A stretch of DNA of 64,000 bases from Metopolophium dirhodum (lineage: Eukaryota > Arthropoda > Insecta > Hemiptera > Aphididae), in assembly GCF_019925205.1 (NCBI RefSeq), contig NC_083563.1:8184001-8248000 (forward strand). The letters run 5' to 3'. Shown piece by piece: positions 13,459 through 24,779 of this stretch. The notes below the pieces were generated by a model. That model ran no database searches, was not told where the DNA came from, and saw only the letters and a list, made by a program, of their open reading frames with translations. Position 1 is the first letter of the stretch; the number at the start of each line of letters is the position of its first letter. The position numbers were made by a program, and so were the translations under genes.

Positions 13459-14619
13459 CATATAATTTCGGTCTGTAGAAACAACGAGTTGTCTATAACA
13501 AATTATTGAAATATTTTACATGAGCTCAATTCACAAACATTAGGATTAAAACTTTCTATGGTTCAGGACCTTCGATAATTTGCATAAACCAAACGAAATC
13601 TGCTGTTGTTTAATGAAACTAAGATATACAAATATTTCATTGTCCCACCAAGAACCTTGCGTTTACTCAACAACTGGATATTTCAATCGTATAACTTAAC
13701 AGATTAATCATTTCAGCGAGGAAAAATAGGTTATAAACTTACTTCATTAATCACAAAACTCTTTTTTTTTTAAAGCTCGCGTCATTTTTTCACCACATTA
13801 TCTATTTACTGGTGTGTGGAAAATCTCCTATCTAACTTCCAAGCAGAGTTTTACTTGGTCACCCAAGCACAAAAAAGGGGTTTTCCTTTTTCAGACGTAT
13901 ATGATCCTCACAAACATTCGTTTTTATTAAATTTAAATTACATCGACATTGAAAAGTTTGTTTTTAAACTTTCTGGTGTTTGTATTAATTACTTTGTAGG
14001 TTTTACCAACATATCATGTACATAAAATACATTTATATGAGATACGTTGTATTGTTCAAAGAACAATTTGTTTTAGATTAATAAAAACTGTTCTCATGTC
14101 AGAAACTACAAAAGTCAATAATGGTGTTTTTCACAATTATGAATTTTGAATTGCCATACAAATATTTTACAATGTTGATGAAAAGTTATGGAACGTATAT
14201 CTACTGGGTTAATTAATATATATCTGAAATATAATAATATTTAAAACTGTATATATTTTTATAGAATTACTTCCTGTATGGATATTTCATATTATTTCAG
14301 TTGTTATGAACTTATGAACAAGGTATATTATAGTATTAAATATTGAGGATAAAATTAAACGAGACTGAGAATAAACTTGATGATAGTGAATTAATCTATA
14401 GAAAATAGAAAATATTATTATTACAATGCAGACATTTTAACTCATTATTTCAGAATTCATTAAAATAAAGTTAATATAAATGCTAAGTTGAGCCATCAGT
14501 TAAATTCGTTTAAAATAATTGGCTATCTACTAAAGTTTCAAGAATTTAGGATGATAATTGTAATTATAAAAACAGAGAACATTTATTATTAAATAAATTG
14601 CGCACCAATGAAATAGTAT
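13459..14619. other. AT-rich spacer
   Basis: A 69-codon frame at 13816-14025 starts with GTG and has no domain. Nothing else is supported. Confidence 0.6.
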
Positions 14620-15440
14620 GCAAAAGCATGGGAACTCGTTCTACTGTATAGTAGGTTGAGTTAACTACGTCATCGATCAGGTACTGTAATGGGTGAGAAC
14701 AAATAAATTAATGTTTACTAAAAAAAAAACGATTCTGATCGAAGATTGTGTATAGAATTCCCAAACATATACTATTATAATACATTTAAAATACCACTAC
14801 TAGCATTTGTTTTTCTATTAGTACCTAATATACGGGAGATTGGACTAATTTTTGCTAAACAAATCGCATATTATATTATTACTATGTAATAATAGTACAG
14901 TAGCATTATAATATAGTTGTATCATATATTATTGTTATTAACTTAACTATAGGTAAATATTACTTGCACATTCCGTGAATGGTATGAAAAGGTTTCTAGT
15001 ATAAATAGACGAAATTTAGTCTAAATATCATAAAAATATATTATAAAATGTGTATAGTTAATAATATCAAGTGTTATGGAAAAAAGTTTCATATCTCTAT
15101 GATTAATAAGTTTTTAATTATAACAAAATAACTAAAGTCATTGAACAAACCATTATAAAAATAAATTGTGATTAGGTATATACTTTTATATTATTAAACT
15201 TGTAAAAGAAAAACCTTATGATAAATCTAGTACCTATTCAATTTTTCACAACTTTTGAGAAATTTCCTAATTTTTACTTCCAAAAATACCAACTAGATAT
15301 AATTTTCTACCAGAATCCACCCACTCAATTGAATATAAAAGTAACGGAATTTCCACTCCAAAATGTGATGACTATAGCAAACAAACACACAACACGGTAA
15401 GACTAGTATGACATCCTTAGCTCTGCTCAGAACCGAAAAT
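14620..15440 (+). mobile_element. Diverged copy of the composite offset-inverted-repeat element
   Basis: The leader (TTCTACTGTATAGTAGGTTG ... GGTACTGTAATGG), the inner motif AAAACGATTCTGATCGAAGA near 14726, a late block with TACCAACTAGAT and TGTGATGAC, and the end GCTCTGCTCAGAACC near 15420-15437 follow the same order as in the copies at 30541 and 46130. It is strongly diverged and so older. Confidence 0.6.
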
Positions 15441-15842
15441 TTAACGTGTGTACTGTGTATGTAGTTATAATATTGTGATTCTGTTTATTCGAATTATTAT
15501 TTTAAAACATTATTTTCATAGTGAAATTTCTCAAAAATAAATGTACACAAAAATGAATTAAATTTTAAATTGAATCAGAATATAATATTATTTAGATTAT
15601 AAGTGAAAAAAGCATGATAAAAAATCAGATAAGAAAATCGTTTTTTCCATCGGACTTGAGAGAATTGCAAAAAAAAAAAACACAAAAATGAATTGGATTT
15701 CGTATATTATATAGAGGTAGTGCATCGATCGATAAAAAAAAAAAGAAAAACTGAAAAACGAAAAAAGTCACATGATCGTAAAAGAGCGCAAGGAATGTTC
15801 GCGCTAATGGAAAAATGCGGATACGAAGTAATACCGTTTCCA

Positions 15843-16200
15843 CTACACATACTGTGGTGATTTTGTTTTGTTAGTTAGGTCTCTTCTCCCAGCCACCACG
15901 CCGTTCTCATTCACTCCCTGTGTCATTCCCCATTCCCTCCCACCACATCCAGGTTCCACCCCCGGCCGCCACCACCTGAACACACACCTGCCACGGTATC
16001 CCATTCTCGAAATGCCCGTTTTGGAGGGGTTTGCGGGTAACCAACCGTAACAATCCTTCCGAGCAATTAACCCGGAGATGGTCATGAAGAAATGGCCGGA
16101 GGGGTTGTGAACGATAGGCAACCTGGTAAAAACCCCCTTGTTTGCTCTGTCTCCTTGTTTTCTATTCGCTTCCACCTATTCTCGCTCGACCCACGTTTTA
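15843..16200 (-). other. GC-rich block with an unexplained minus-strand ORF
   Basis: This is a sharply bounded GC-rich block in AT-rich surroundings. On the minus strand an ATG at 16085 opens 80 codons to a stop at 15843; the same frame stays open upstream to a GTG at 16175 (110 codons). The product starts MTISGLIARKDCYGWLPANP and is rich in Gly, Arg and Trp, with no domain I recognise. The opposite strand also has a 60-codon open frame, as expected in GC-rich DNA. The block may be a CpG-type promoter, a piece of a repeat, or a small exon. I cannot choose among these. Confidence 0.3.
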
Positions 16201-17230
16201 CAAGACTGCAGAGATTTCACGACGTGAACTCGTTATAATGTATCCTACGTGAAAACTCGTCGACCGTTTATTGTGTGGCCGCATAATATAATATACATAT
16301 ATAGGTAGATACGCAGTACAAGGATGGTGGACGACGGTGAGGTTTTTTTGTCTGAAGTTTAATGGTTCTAGCTATTTATTCCTCCCCCCCCCCCCAAAAA
16401 AAAAAAAATCCGAGTTAATACAATTTCAAAACGAAAATTAAAACGTCGGTACAAGATAAATAATCAAATTTAATATTTTTGGTTATTTTAACATACTTAC
16501 TTAGATATTATGTTTTCGGGCTGGGTATATAACTTTTTTTTTTGTGACCAATTTTCGTAACACTTTGTTTATTGTCAATGAAACATAAATCAACATTAAT
16601 AAAAAAAAAATTAAATTAAATTATAACAAAGTGTAGACATCTACTAGATATTTTCCTACTGCACCCCAAAACATATCTATGATTTCTCTATTTTCATTAC
16701 AGAGGAAAAATATTTATTAAAATGCTACTTAATATTATATATTATAATATAGAAACGAAATTTTTTTCGCAACGTAAATCTACCTACTATAATACGTTCC
16801 GTTTATTTTAATTTGCGCATCACTACGAGTAATCGTTATAATGGCTTGAATTGCCATGTTGTTTTGCAGCGTGTTAATTATGTACCTACCTAAATAACTT
16901 ATAAACTGGTTGAAAATATATTTTTCATGTGTGGTATTTAAAAACAATAAAGTTAATATTTTTACATGAAGGTATACGATATTTTTAGATTACTATACAA
17001 AACACTTGAAACGTGTTGATGTAATATTTTTATCATAACTAGTAATCTAATTCCGTGTTTACCTTATAGTACCTAAACCTAAAGTTAATATTCAGCGGGG
17101 ACTATACCAACACTTTTAAAATGTTGAATACCCATAGCACGTTACATGTAAAACATTTAAACGCATTTAGTTAACAATAATTGATATCATAGGTAATGTA
17201 GTTGTCCGTTTTATGTTTAATTTAACCATC
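16201..17230. other. AT-rich spacer
   Basis: Only the C12-A13 junction at 16384 stands out. Confidence 0.6.
16384..16408. repeat. C12-A13 homopolymer junction
   Basis: Twelve C followed directly by thirteen A. Other long C or G runs (13-15 bases) lie at 19593-19607, 21537-21550, 26314-26326 and 49124-49137; such runs are also sites of likely assembly or sequencing length error. Confidence 0.85.
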
Positions 17231-18660
17231 GTAACATACATAAGAGCCAGGGGAATTTTGATGTGGATGTGTCATGTTTCATATCATGTGCCAATTATTA
17301 TGGCCATTGCGCTCAGTGGAATCCTTTGCATCCTTGGCAGCTGCAGATGAGACTCGTTTACTGGAACCTCTAATCTGCAATGATCCGAAGACTAGTCGAA
17401 AGCAATACTCCTCATTTCCAATCCAAAAACGTCATAAAGTATTAAATCTATGACAGTATTTGATAGTATTACTCACCGTGTTTCGTTTTATGTTTGAATA
17501 TTTGTAGGTGCTAAGTTGATGAACATTGCATTTTTTACTATACAATCCATTGCATTTTGTTCTATCATATACACCGGTGTATTATTTAAGTGGGTAGTCT
17601 ATGTGCATTATGATATCAGTAGACCAAATTATGTGATAATTAATGGTCACCCGTCCTTAATAAACAAAACTTCTGTTCATCTATTCAGAAAATTATATTT
17701 GAGCATAGTCTCGATAAAAATATCACCGTAGTCCCATCACAGGATACAAAAACGCAAGCAAACAAACATTCAATTTCACTTCGTCCCTTCCTGAAATTAA
17801 AAACTGCTAATTAAATACTATTATATAAAATCGTAATCTGGACTGTTCGGGCATGTGGAACCCTAAATAATTTAAGGATCTGCCAAACCATCAGACATCA
17901 GGCCTCTACAATAATTCCAAGCAATAGCTTTAATGCTTATCACATATATTCCGTGGTATGTTTCAAACCTATAAATACCTCTATAAAAGTTTATAGTTAC
18001 CAAATGTGAGAAAACTAGCCATTAATCTTTACAGTAAATTCTATGAAAAATTGTTTTATCATCTAAACTCATTAATCCGAATAAATTTCGTCCTTAGAAA
18101 TACAAGATAACACCTCGCATGTTGTCTTATATGATGCAGACCTGCGTAGTACTTTATTACAGCAGTGCAGTCATTAAAACTTTAAAATAAAAGATAAGGA
18201 CACGGCCACTGTATGGTTTAAACTTTGAAGCGAAGGCCGAAGGGGACAAGGAGACTCAGTTTCTATACCACTGACTGCGATTAAAAGGCTTCCAATTAAG
18301 GTGATTAATATTCAATAGTGTTGGTACGCTGAGACCTTAAGAGTTAATCAAACATTGACTCTCCTGTTAAATAAAATTATTTACTTTTGAAATGCCATCA
18401 TTTTATATTTATCTGTTTATTATTAACAATTATTATCGTTATTATTTCTTTAAGTTATACAAAAAAAAATTTTTATTGATAAAGCCTCGTACAACACCCC
18501 ACGTGGCAAGCATGGGTTCGCAATCACTGGCTCAGCGTCGTACCACCGCTGTTTATACAACTGAGGGGCTTATAACAGATTACGATACCAAATTGTATGT
18601 GAAACAAAGTCATTTGGGAATATATAATTAAAGTTTCGATTATATTGTCAAATTAAAAAA
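17231..18660. other. GC-raised segment without an assignable gene
   Basis: Patches with mixed composition (about 17240-17440, 17730-18000, 18190-18330, 18480-18600) alternate with AT-rich sequence. Six-frame reading shows only short broken frames. Some minus-strand patches vaguely resemble a decayed LINE tail, but not well enough to call. The rest is unexplained. Confidence 0.25.
17274..17453 (+). CDS. Unrecognised 59-codon ORF, weak candidate
   Basis: An ATG at 17274 opens 59 codons to TGA at 17451. The stretch is clearly less AT-rich than its flanks, and the middle reads SVESFASLAAADETRLLEPL, more protein-like than most frames here. No homologue, domain or signal peptide is recognised. The AG at 17339-17340, just before CTGCAGATGAG, could also be a splice acceptor. 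The wider segment 17231-18660 is GC-raised with broken frames, which fits an old mobile element or pseudogene better than a living gene. Confidence 0.2.
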   Translation: MFHIMCQLLWPLRSVESFASLAAADETRLLEPLICNDPKTSRKQYSSFPIQKRHKVLNL

Positions 18661-19407
18661 TGCAATGTACTTTTGAAGTGAGCGACAGTTTTTGGTTCCG
18701 CGAATTAATGAATAACCAATTAATTAATGGTTTGATGTACGAGACAATATTGGATTGACCACTGTACATAAAATATGAATTGCAGTACCCTTTACATTTT
18801 GTTCCACTTTATCCGTATAGCCTCCGGGACTAATAATACTTCTAAATAATATTACCACTGTTATTTTCAGTACTTAAAAATGATTAATACCATGGATTGT
18901 AAGTACTTTTTTTTTAAATAAAAAAAGACAAAATAAACATTACTTGGTAAAAATACAAATACCTATTAACTATAGGTAAGATATTTTGATAATTGCCGTT
19001 ATTTTCAGTTACATGATTGATATATATATATAAATATTATAAATGCATATTATAATTTTTTTTACAATCTATAATAATTAATTACAATAATATTATAACG
19101 ATATTGTTATACCTAATGATTTCTATAACAATTGAGTGCATTTCAATAATTTACAATAATTTACATTATTTAAGGTGCGTTTACAATAACATGCTTTATA
19201 AAAACATTGTTTAGTGGATCAATTAACATCTCAACCCTGACCCGACCGAGTATATTACACAATCGTACCTAATACACATTATGATATTGTACAGAACGCG
19301 ATTTCAGTCGTTTTATGACGTGCGCGTGCAAATGGACATCAAATGAACATCATTGTGTGCACGCACACATAGACAAACAACAAACGTACTCTATTGTTAT
19401 ACATATA

Positions 19408-19640
19408 CAGGGTGGTATTGTAAGCGTGTTTACCCCCATCTTTCTTTTAACAGTATAATACATTCATTCGAATTCTCATTTTAAGAATTTATAAGTTTTA
19501 CCCGAAGACGATATTTTCCAACTCCTGATATTTTTTGTACTATTTAATGAGTGTCCTGTGGCGATACAAAACTTATAGTTTTCAAACGAGAACCCCCCCC
19601 CCCCCCCATTTTGACTTCAATTTATATAGCAAATGATTTT
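19408..19640. repeat. Possible repeat end starting ACAGGGTGG
   Basis: ACAGGGTGGTATTGTAAGCG, followed by TGTTTACCCCCATC, starts abruptly after AT-rich spacer and the segment ends near a 15-C run at 19593-19607. A similar start, ACAGGGTGATATATTATGAC, occurs at 57891. No matching right end was located, so this is only a suspicion of a dispersed repeat. Confidence 0.25.
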
Positions 19641-19849
19641 CTTGAAAATATTGATGTATCTAAATCAAAATCGTAATGAGTAGTTTCTTTAGTTATCGAG
19701 ATGTTTATATGCTAAGGATAATAATTCTTAAAAATGATTTTAAAAATAATATACAGTTTACGTAATACAATATATTAGATTTAGTGTTTCATATATTTGG
19801 ATAATGTTTACAAATTATACTTATATCGATAGATCAATATACTGATTAC

Positions 19850-21347
19850 CAAGGCTGGGCAAGTTAACGATTTTTTTTTAACTCGTTAAGTTAAGTTAAT
19901 ACAAGAAAAAGTAAGTTAAGTTAAGTTAAAAGTTAACTAATGTTTTTTTTCATAACTTCGTTAAGTTAAAAATTCATGGATAAAAAAAATTAACTAAGTT
20001 AAAATTAACTTAATTAAAAATTTAATTATTTTCAAATCTATAAGAAAAATAGGTTACCTACAAAATGAATAACAAATTTGGAATTTATATTCAAGTTTTA
20101 AGATTCGAATTTGATGTTTTAGAAGTTGACAATAATTTCGTTTTTTGTAGGCAAAAGGACACATTTGAACACAAAATTTCCTCTGACATCCGAAATATCC
20201 GCAGGTAGCTGTTTAAAATAATTATTTAAATGCGGCCATTTTGACTCTAGGTCTCTTGACTCGGTCATCATTAATTAATATTATATACAAATAATAACAA
20301 AAAACACCACAGTGGAATTAAAACAAATAAATGACTCGAAATCGACGAAATGTCAATCGAACTGCAGTACCGCTCTGCGCACGTCAATGGTCAATGAAGC
20401 AATAAGCAGCAAAATAACAATACCGTAATTAAAAACTATAAATCGTGGAGTATAAATATTTTCAATATTGAATCAGATATTCAAAAATAATTTTTCCCCA
20501 TGAGGCATGAGTTATTTTAATAATTTCAAGTAATAATGTATTTCTCGGAATCAGACAGGATGTGTGGTGTATGCGCTAAAATGTCACTATACTAGGTAAT
20601 GAGTTATGGTTTACAAGAAAACTAATTAAGTACATGAACGTCGAGACCCGTATACAATTATATGAGTACATATAAATATAATTTATATTAATATTTATAA
20701 TATATAATTTAAATATATAATAATAGTTCAATGTTCTTTTTCATTATATAATATTATGACAATGATAAACATAATATATGATCAAATATTTATATCCAAT
20801 ATGGCTCGTATTCACTATTCGTAATATGTATAATGTATAAAGTATATAGTTATAGTATATACTGTATGTATATTGTATATTTGTATATACATCAATAGAC
20901 AATAATCACAAATTTATAAATATTAATTATTAATTATTATTACATGCGGGTGGGCATTACTAGTATTACACTGGATACAGGCTAATAGGCTATTTACAAA
21001 ATTGAAAATACCTATATTATGTCTATTGTGTATATATCAAACTCAATCGGTAATAATTATTATTTATTAACCATAGGTACGTCATTTTCCCATTTATTTT
21101 CTATGATATCTAATAATTCTCAAGCCAACAAAATTATAAATCAATGGGTCAAATTTAAAATGTAACTTAATTTTAAGAAATCTGTATAAAATTAACTTGA
21201 AGTTAACACGTTAAATATGATAAAAAATTAACTTATTAAGGTTAAAATTAAGTTTCCAAAAAAAAGTAACGAGTTACTTAATTTAGTTAATATTAACTTA
21301 ACGTTTTAACTTAATTTTAATTTTTAACTCGTTAATGCCCAGCCTTG
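19850..21347. mobile_element. Non-autonomous hAT element (1.5 kb), intact ends and TSD
   Basis: The termini are CAAGGCTGGGCAAGTTAACG (left) and, in reverse, CAAGGCTGGGCATTAACGAG (right), with a perfect 12-bp terminal match. The 8-bp target duplication CTGATTAC is exact at 19842-19849 and 21348-21355. Both ends carry arrays of TTAAGTTAA/AACTCGTTAA motifs over about 150 bp, probably transposase-binding sites. The AT-rich interior has no transposase ORF. It was mobilised in trans by a hAT transposase not in the window. Confidence 0.93.
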
Positions 21348-21637
21348 CTGATTACTAACATTTTAAATTCGTCTAAGCCCCCCTATCTACTGAACCAATT
21401 TATTTTTATACATGAAGATACTTATTATAATTCGTATGGCAAGTAATAATATTGTAGTCCCGACGGCGGTAAGTTAGTCCTTACCGACACACACCAGCCC
21501 GATTTTTGAATTATAGAAGAGGGCAAATTCCCATATCCCCCCCCCCCCCCTTGAACCAAACTACGGACGCCATATAGCACTGATATTATACTATTATAAT
21601 ATATTAATATTATGTATAATATAATATTATTATGTAT

Positions 21638-22330
21638 GAGCGTAAAATCCCTTTCGGATACGTTGCGGTCGATCCTGGCCGCGGCGGAGTGCGGAACAAA
21701 GAGCCGGGGCGATAGCTGGGCTGACAGCGTTTCGGAATTCGGGACCGCTCGCTCGTTCCCGAAATTAATAGCCCCGCGAAAATTGAATATGATAATTATG
21801 CCGAGCTCGGTCTCCGCAGCAGTTAACGCTTATTATTATTATTATTATCATATATTATATATATATATTTATTGTATACATACATATAGGGCCAATGCCG
21901 ACGGCGGCATGTCCATGTCACCGGGCGTGTGAGCTTGTGTGTCCTCCGCGCTGGTGGTGGAGGCGGCGGACGTATAATCCTGGTCGGGTCGATGGCCCGC
22001 GGTGCGGCGGTGGGTTGGGGTGGGTGGTGGGTGGGTCGTGTGTATGTGTGTACCGCAACAAACAGCCACCCGCCACCCCAAAAGATAACCAAAACACATA
22101 TTGTATGCAGACCGCGACGGAGACGAATATATTATAATATCCGTTACTCCGCTGTATACATGCATAATATATGTGTACATATATTATATATATATATATA
22201 TGCGTGTATATATTGTACGTTGGTGCACGAAGTATATAGGTCCAAGGCTTACATGCTATTGTACATAGCTGTGGTAAACAATATAATATATAAATATGTG
22301 CGCACCCATTGCGCAGTTTATTATCAGTAA
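21638..22330. promoter_or_regulatory. CpG-rich block with microsatellites, possible promoter
   Basis: From 21638 to about 22080 the sequence is GC-rich with many CpGs, split by TTA and TA microsatellites at 21830-21880. A (TA)n tract follows at 22180-22202. Long frames are open on both strands because of composition and none shows a domain. Such blocks in this AT-rich genome often mark promoters or first exons, but no splice site or conserved coding sequence supports one here. Confidence 0.25.
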
Positions 22331-23770
22331 TTCGGCGGCACATCTGACATTTCAAACGTTTGCATTCTGAACGTAAAGAAATAAGAACAAACTTTTTTTT
22401 TTGAAAACAAAATATGAATTTTTAATTAATATTAAATATTTCGTAAGAATGACAAAATATAAGGGAATAGACAAATAAATCATGTCATATTATAAGCTAG
22501 TTCATAAAAGTAATATTATGTAAGTGTACCTATTCATACAAAATTAAACAGTACGAAAATGTTATTATTTGGATGGTATATAAGTTATGTATGAGATAGT
22601 TGCCAAATAATTATGAATCTAAAAATGAGGTATAAAACAATATTATTAAAACAAGTTTGAGATAATATTTTTATACCATCATAAAGTAGTAAACTTTTTA
22701 CCTATTTAAAGGCTGCTAGGAAACCTTTTTGAATTCTCAATCAGCCAATGGAAATGTACACAAATCGATTTTCGACAATAATAATTTATCCCCGAATAGC
22801 ACAGGTGATTAGGCGAATGTCCAAATATCTATTGACACGGGGGTGGAAATCCCCAAAATACGTACTTATAATACGATATTAACTCTCGTTTGAATTCTTA
22901 GTGCATCAGAGAACATCATTTTTTTTGTACATGACGTATAATATTGCGTTCTCATATTCTTGATATTATTGCACTATATAATCATAATTAATGTGTTGCG
23001 CAGTAAATAATAATAATACTAATGAAATGAATTGATTAATCGTGGCACGGCGACATGGCACATATCAATATAATAATAATAATATATAATATATTATAAT
23101 ATTATTATCAACATGCATATTATATTACAGTGCGGTGGAGGTACGCGTAAATAATGTACCTACCATAAAATGCCTACCATAACATCACAATGCACAGTAT
23201 ATATTATTATATTATTTACCTATTATTCGAAGTACCTACACGTCATAATATGCGTTGATATTCCGGCATTCAAATTACCGTTCGACTTTAACGTCGACCC
23301 GTCGAAGGTAGGGTCATGAGAAGATGAGGTGGGTGATCGGGACAGTGCCGTGTGCGTGTGGGTATATGGGTGGATCCGTTGAATGTCGGATTTAGGAAGA
23401 GGAAGCCCGCGGGCCAATGGAATTCTGTAGGCCCAATACTGGATACGATGGAGCCCGAAACGTGTTATTAATCCGCGCTATTCGTCCATACGATTGCGTT
23501 GGCACGCGACTAATATTACGACGTCATACTACGATATAACAATAATATATTATATTATAGGTAGGTCACAATGATATAATAATTATGGCACTGCATTTTG
23601 ACGTATGTCAGTATGTCTTGCTAGTGGCGTCCGCGAGCAGCACCGAAAACACTTGAAATGTAAAAAGATGTTATAAAATTGCAAAATGGTCAACAGTGAT
23701 AAAACTTAAAAATAAACATAAATACATATTATTATTAATATAAAATAGAGCAGAAGTTCCCTATAATAAT
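22331..23770. other. AT-rich spacer with a GC-raised patch at 23250-23540
   Basis: The patch contains CpGs and GTGCGTGTGGGTATATGGGT, with only non-ATG or low-complexity frames. The MITE remnant at 22841 is the only other item. Confidence 0.5.
22841..22875. repeat. Possible terminal remnant of the 721-1051 MITE family
   Basis: GGGTGGAAATCCCCAAAATA, followed by CGTACTTATAATACG, resembles the inverted-repeat end of the MITE at 721-1051. No second end was found nearby. Confidence 0.3.
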
Positions 23771-23993
23771 TCAACAATCCTTTTCCCGGTATACGGTCAA
23801 TGTAAGGTCATATTCCAGCTCCAAATCCTGCAAGTTCTTCATCCATTCCACAGCTTCTTCCTTCGCCGAGTGCACATCTACCATGGCGCCTTTAAATGCA
23901 CGGATCGGATTCAGTGTTGATGGGTTTAATCGTATGTCATTCATGACCACAGTCACAAGTTTCAGTGTCACGCAATCCTATTTTGAACATCAT
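23771..23993 (-). pseudogene. Decayed LINE ORF2 C-terminal tail (Jockey-like)
   Basis: On the minus strand, one frame from 23993 reads MMFKIGLRDTETCDCGHE and then a stop. The shifted frame continues VVMNDIRLNPSTLNPIRAFK, then GAMVDVHSAKEEAVEWMKNL before a stop at 23771. The order CxCG, then HIVNDC-like, then R-F-G ... EAVEWMKNL is the usual C-terminal tail of Jockey-type non-LTR retrotransposon polymerases. A frameshift separates the halves, and the His and last Cys of the zinc motif are lost. It is a relic, with no reverse transcriptase part seen upstream (toward 24095). The hAT at 24095-24771 starts about 100 bp away, so upstream sequence may have been separated by that insertion. Confidence 0.58.
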
Positions 23994-24094
23994 ATTGTGT
24001 CCACTCCTACCATGGCTAGTCCTGATACGGTTTAGTGTTACTCAAGTACGATGTTCACGATCGAATGTTTTATATTTGTATTGTGCGTAGGTAC

Positions 24095-24771
24095 CAATGC
24101 TGAATACTAACTATAGGTAGTTAGAAAGTTACAAGTTACTTTTACTGAAAACTTTTGACTTGACTTTTGAAATTTTGTGTAACTTAACTATAGTTGGGTT
24201 TATCCTGTAAATATCGAGACATTTTTCCAGTATTTTTTTTTTTTTTTTTAATAAATATAATTAATTACAACATCTGTACAATAAGTAATTTATATAGCGA
24301 GACTGACAGATAAGGGAGGGCACTTAGCAGTGCCACCTGAAAAACCAGTAATTAAAAAAAAAAATCATTAAGTTATTCAAAAGTTTGTTTCTTAAAAAAA
24401 CCATTTCATTAACTATTTTTAAATAGTGTAAACAAATCGTCTCTGAAAATTCAAAATGTCAAACAAACACTTCTTAAAAATTAATCGATATTTGATGTAA
24501 ATTAAAATCTAGTATCATATAAATTAAAAAAAAAAATATCATTGCAGGATCATATTTATTATAATTTAATTCTGGTTTCTTAATATGAAATGTTATAATG
24601 ATTTTTGTAGTAAATAACTTTTTTTTTTAATTTCGGGTAACCTAGGTGACTAACTTATAAACTAACTTAGTTACTATATTACTTTAGTAACTTAAATGCA
24701 TAACTAGTTATGTTTTTTTAAACATACTAACGTTAACTAATTAGAAATTATCACTAACTTTCCCAGGCATG
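24095..24771. mobile_element. Non-autonomous hAT-like element (677 bp)
   Basis: The left end CAATGCTGAATACTAACT and the reversed right end CATGCCTGGGAAAGTTAGTG are imperfect inverted repeats. Flanks GTAGGTAC (24087-24094) and GTAGGTGC (24772-24779) agree at 7 of 8 bases. Subterminal AAGTTAC/GTAACTT motifs are repeated at both ends. A T run near 24232-24250 and an A run near 24354 mark the interior. There is no ORF. Confidence 0.75.
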
Positions 24772-24779
24772 GTAGGTGC

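Noticed and set aside
17780..18180. Possible Jockey-like reverse transcriptase remnant on the minus strand
   Set aside because: Only scattered residues agree and frames are broken everywhere; not enough to call.
21823..22355. Several 80-145 codon ORFs on both strands
   Set aside because: They are made by CpG-rich sequence and TA/TTA microsatellites (Tyr, Ile and His runs), and all overlap one another.
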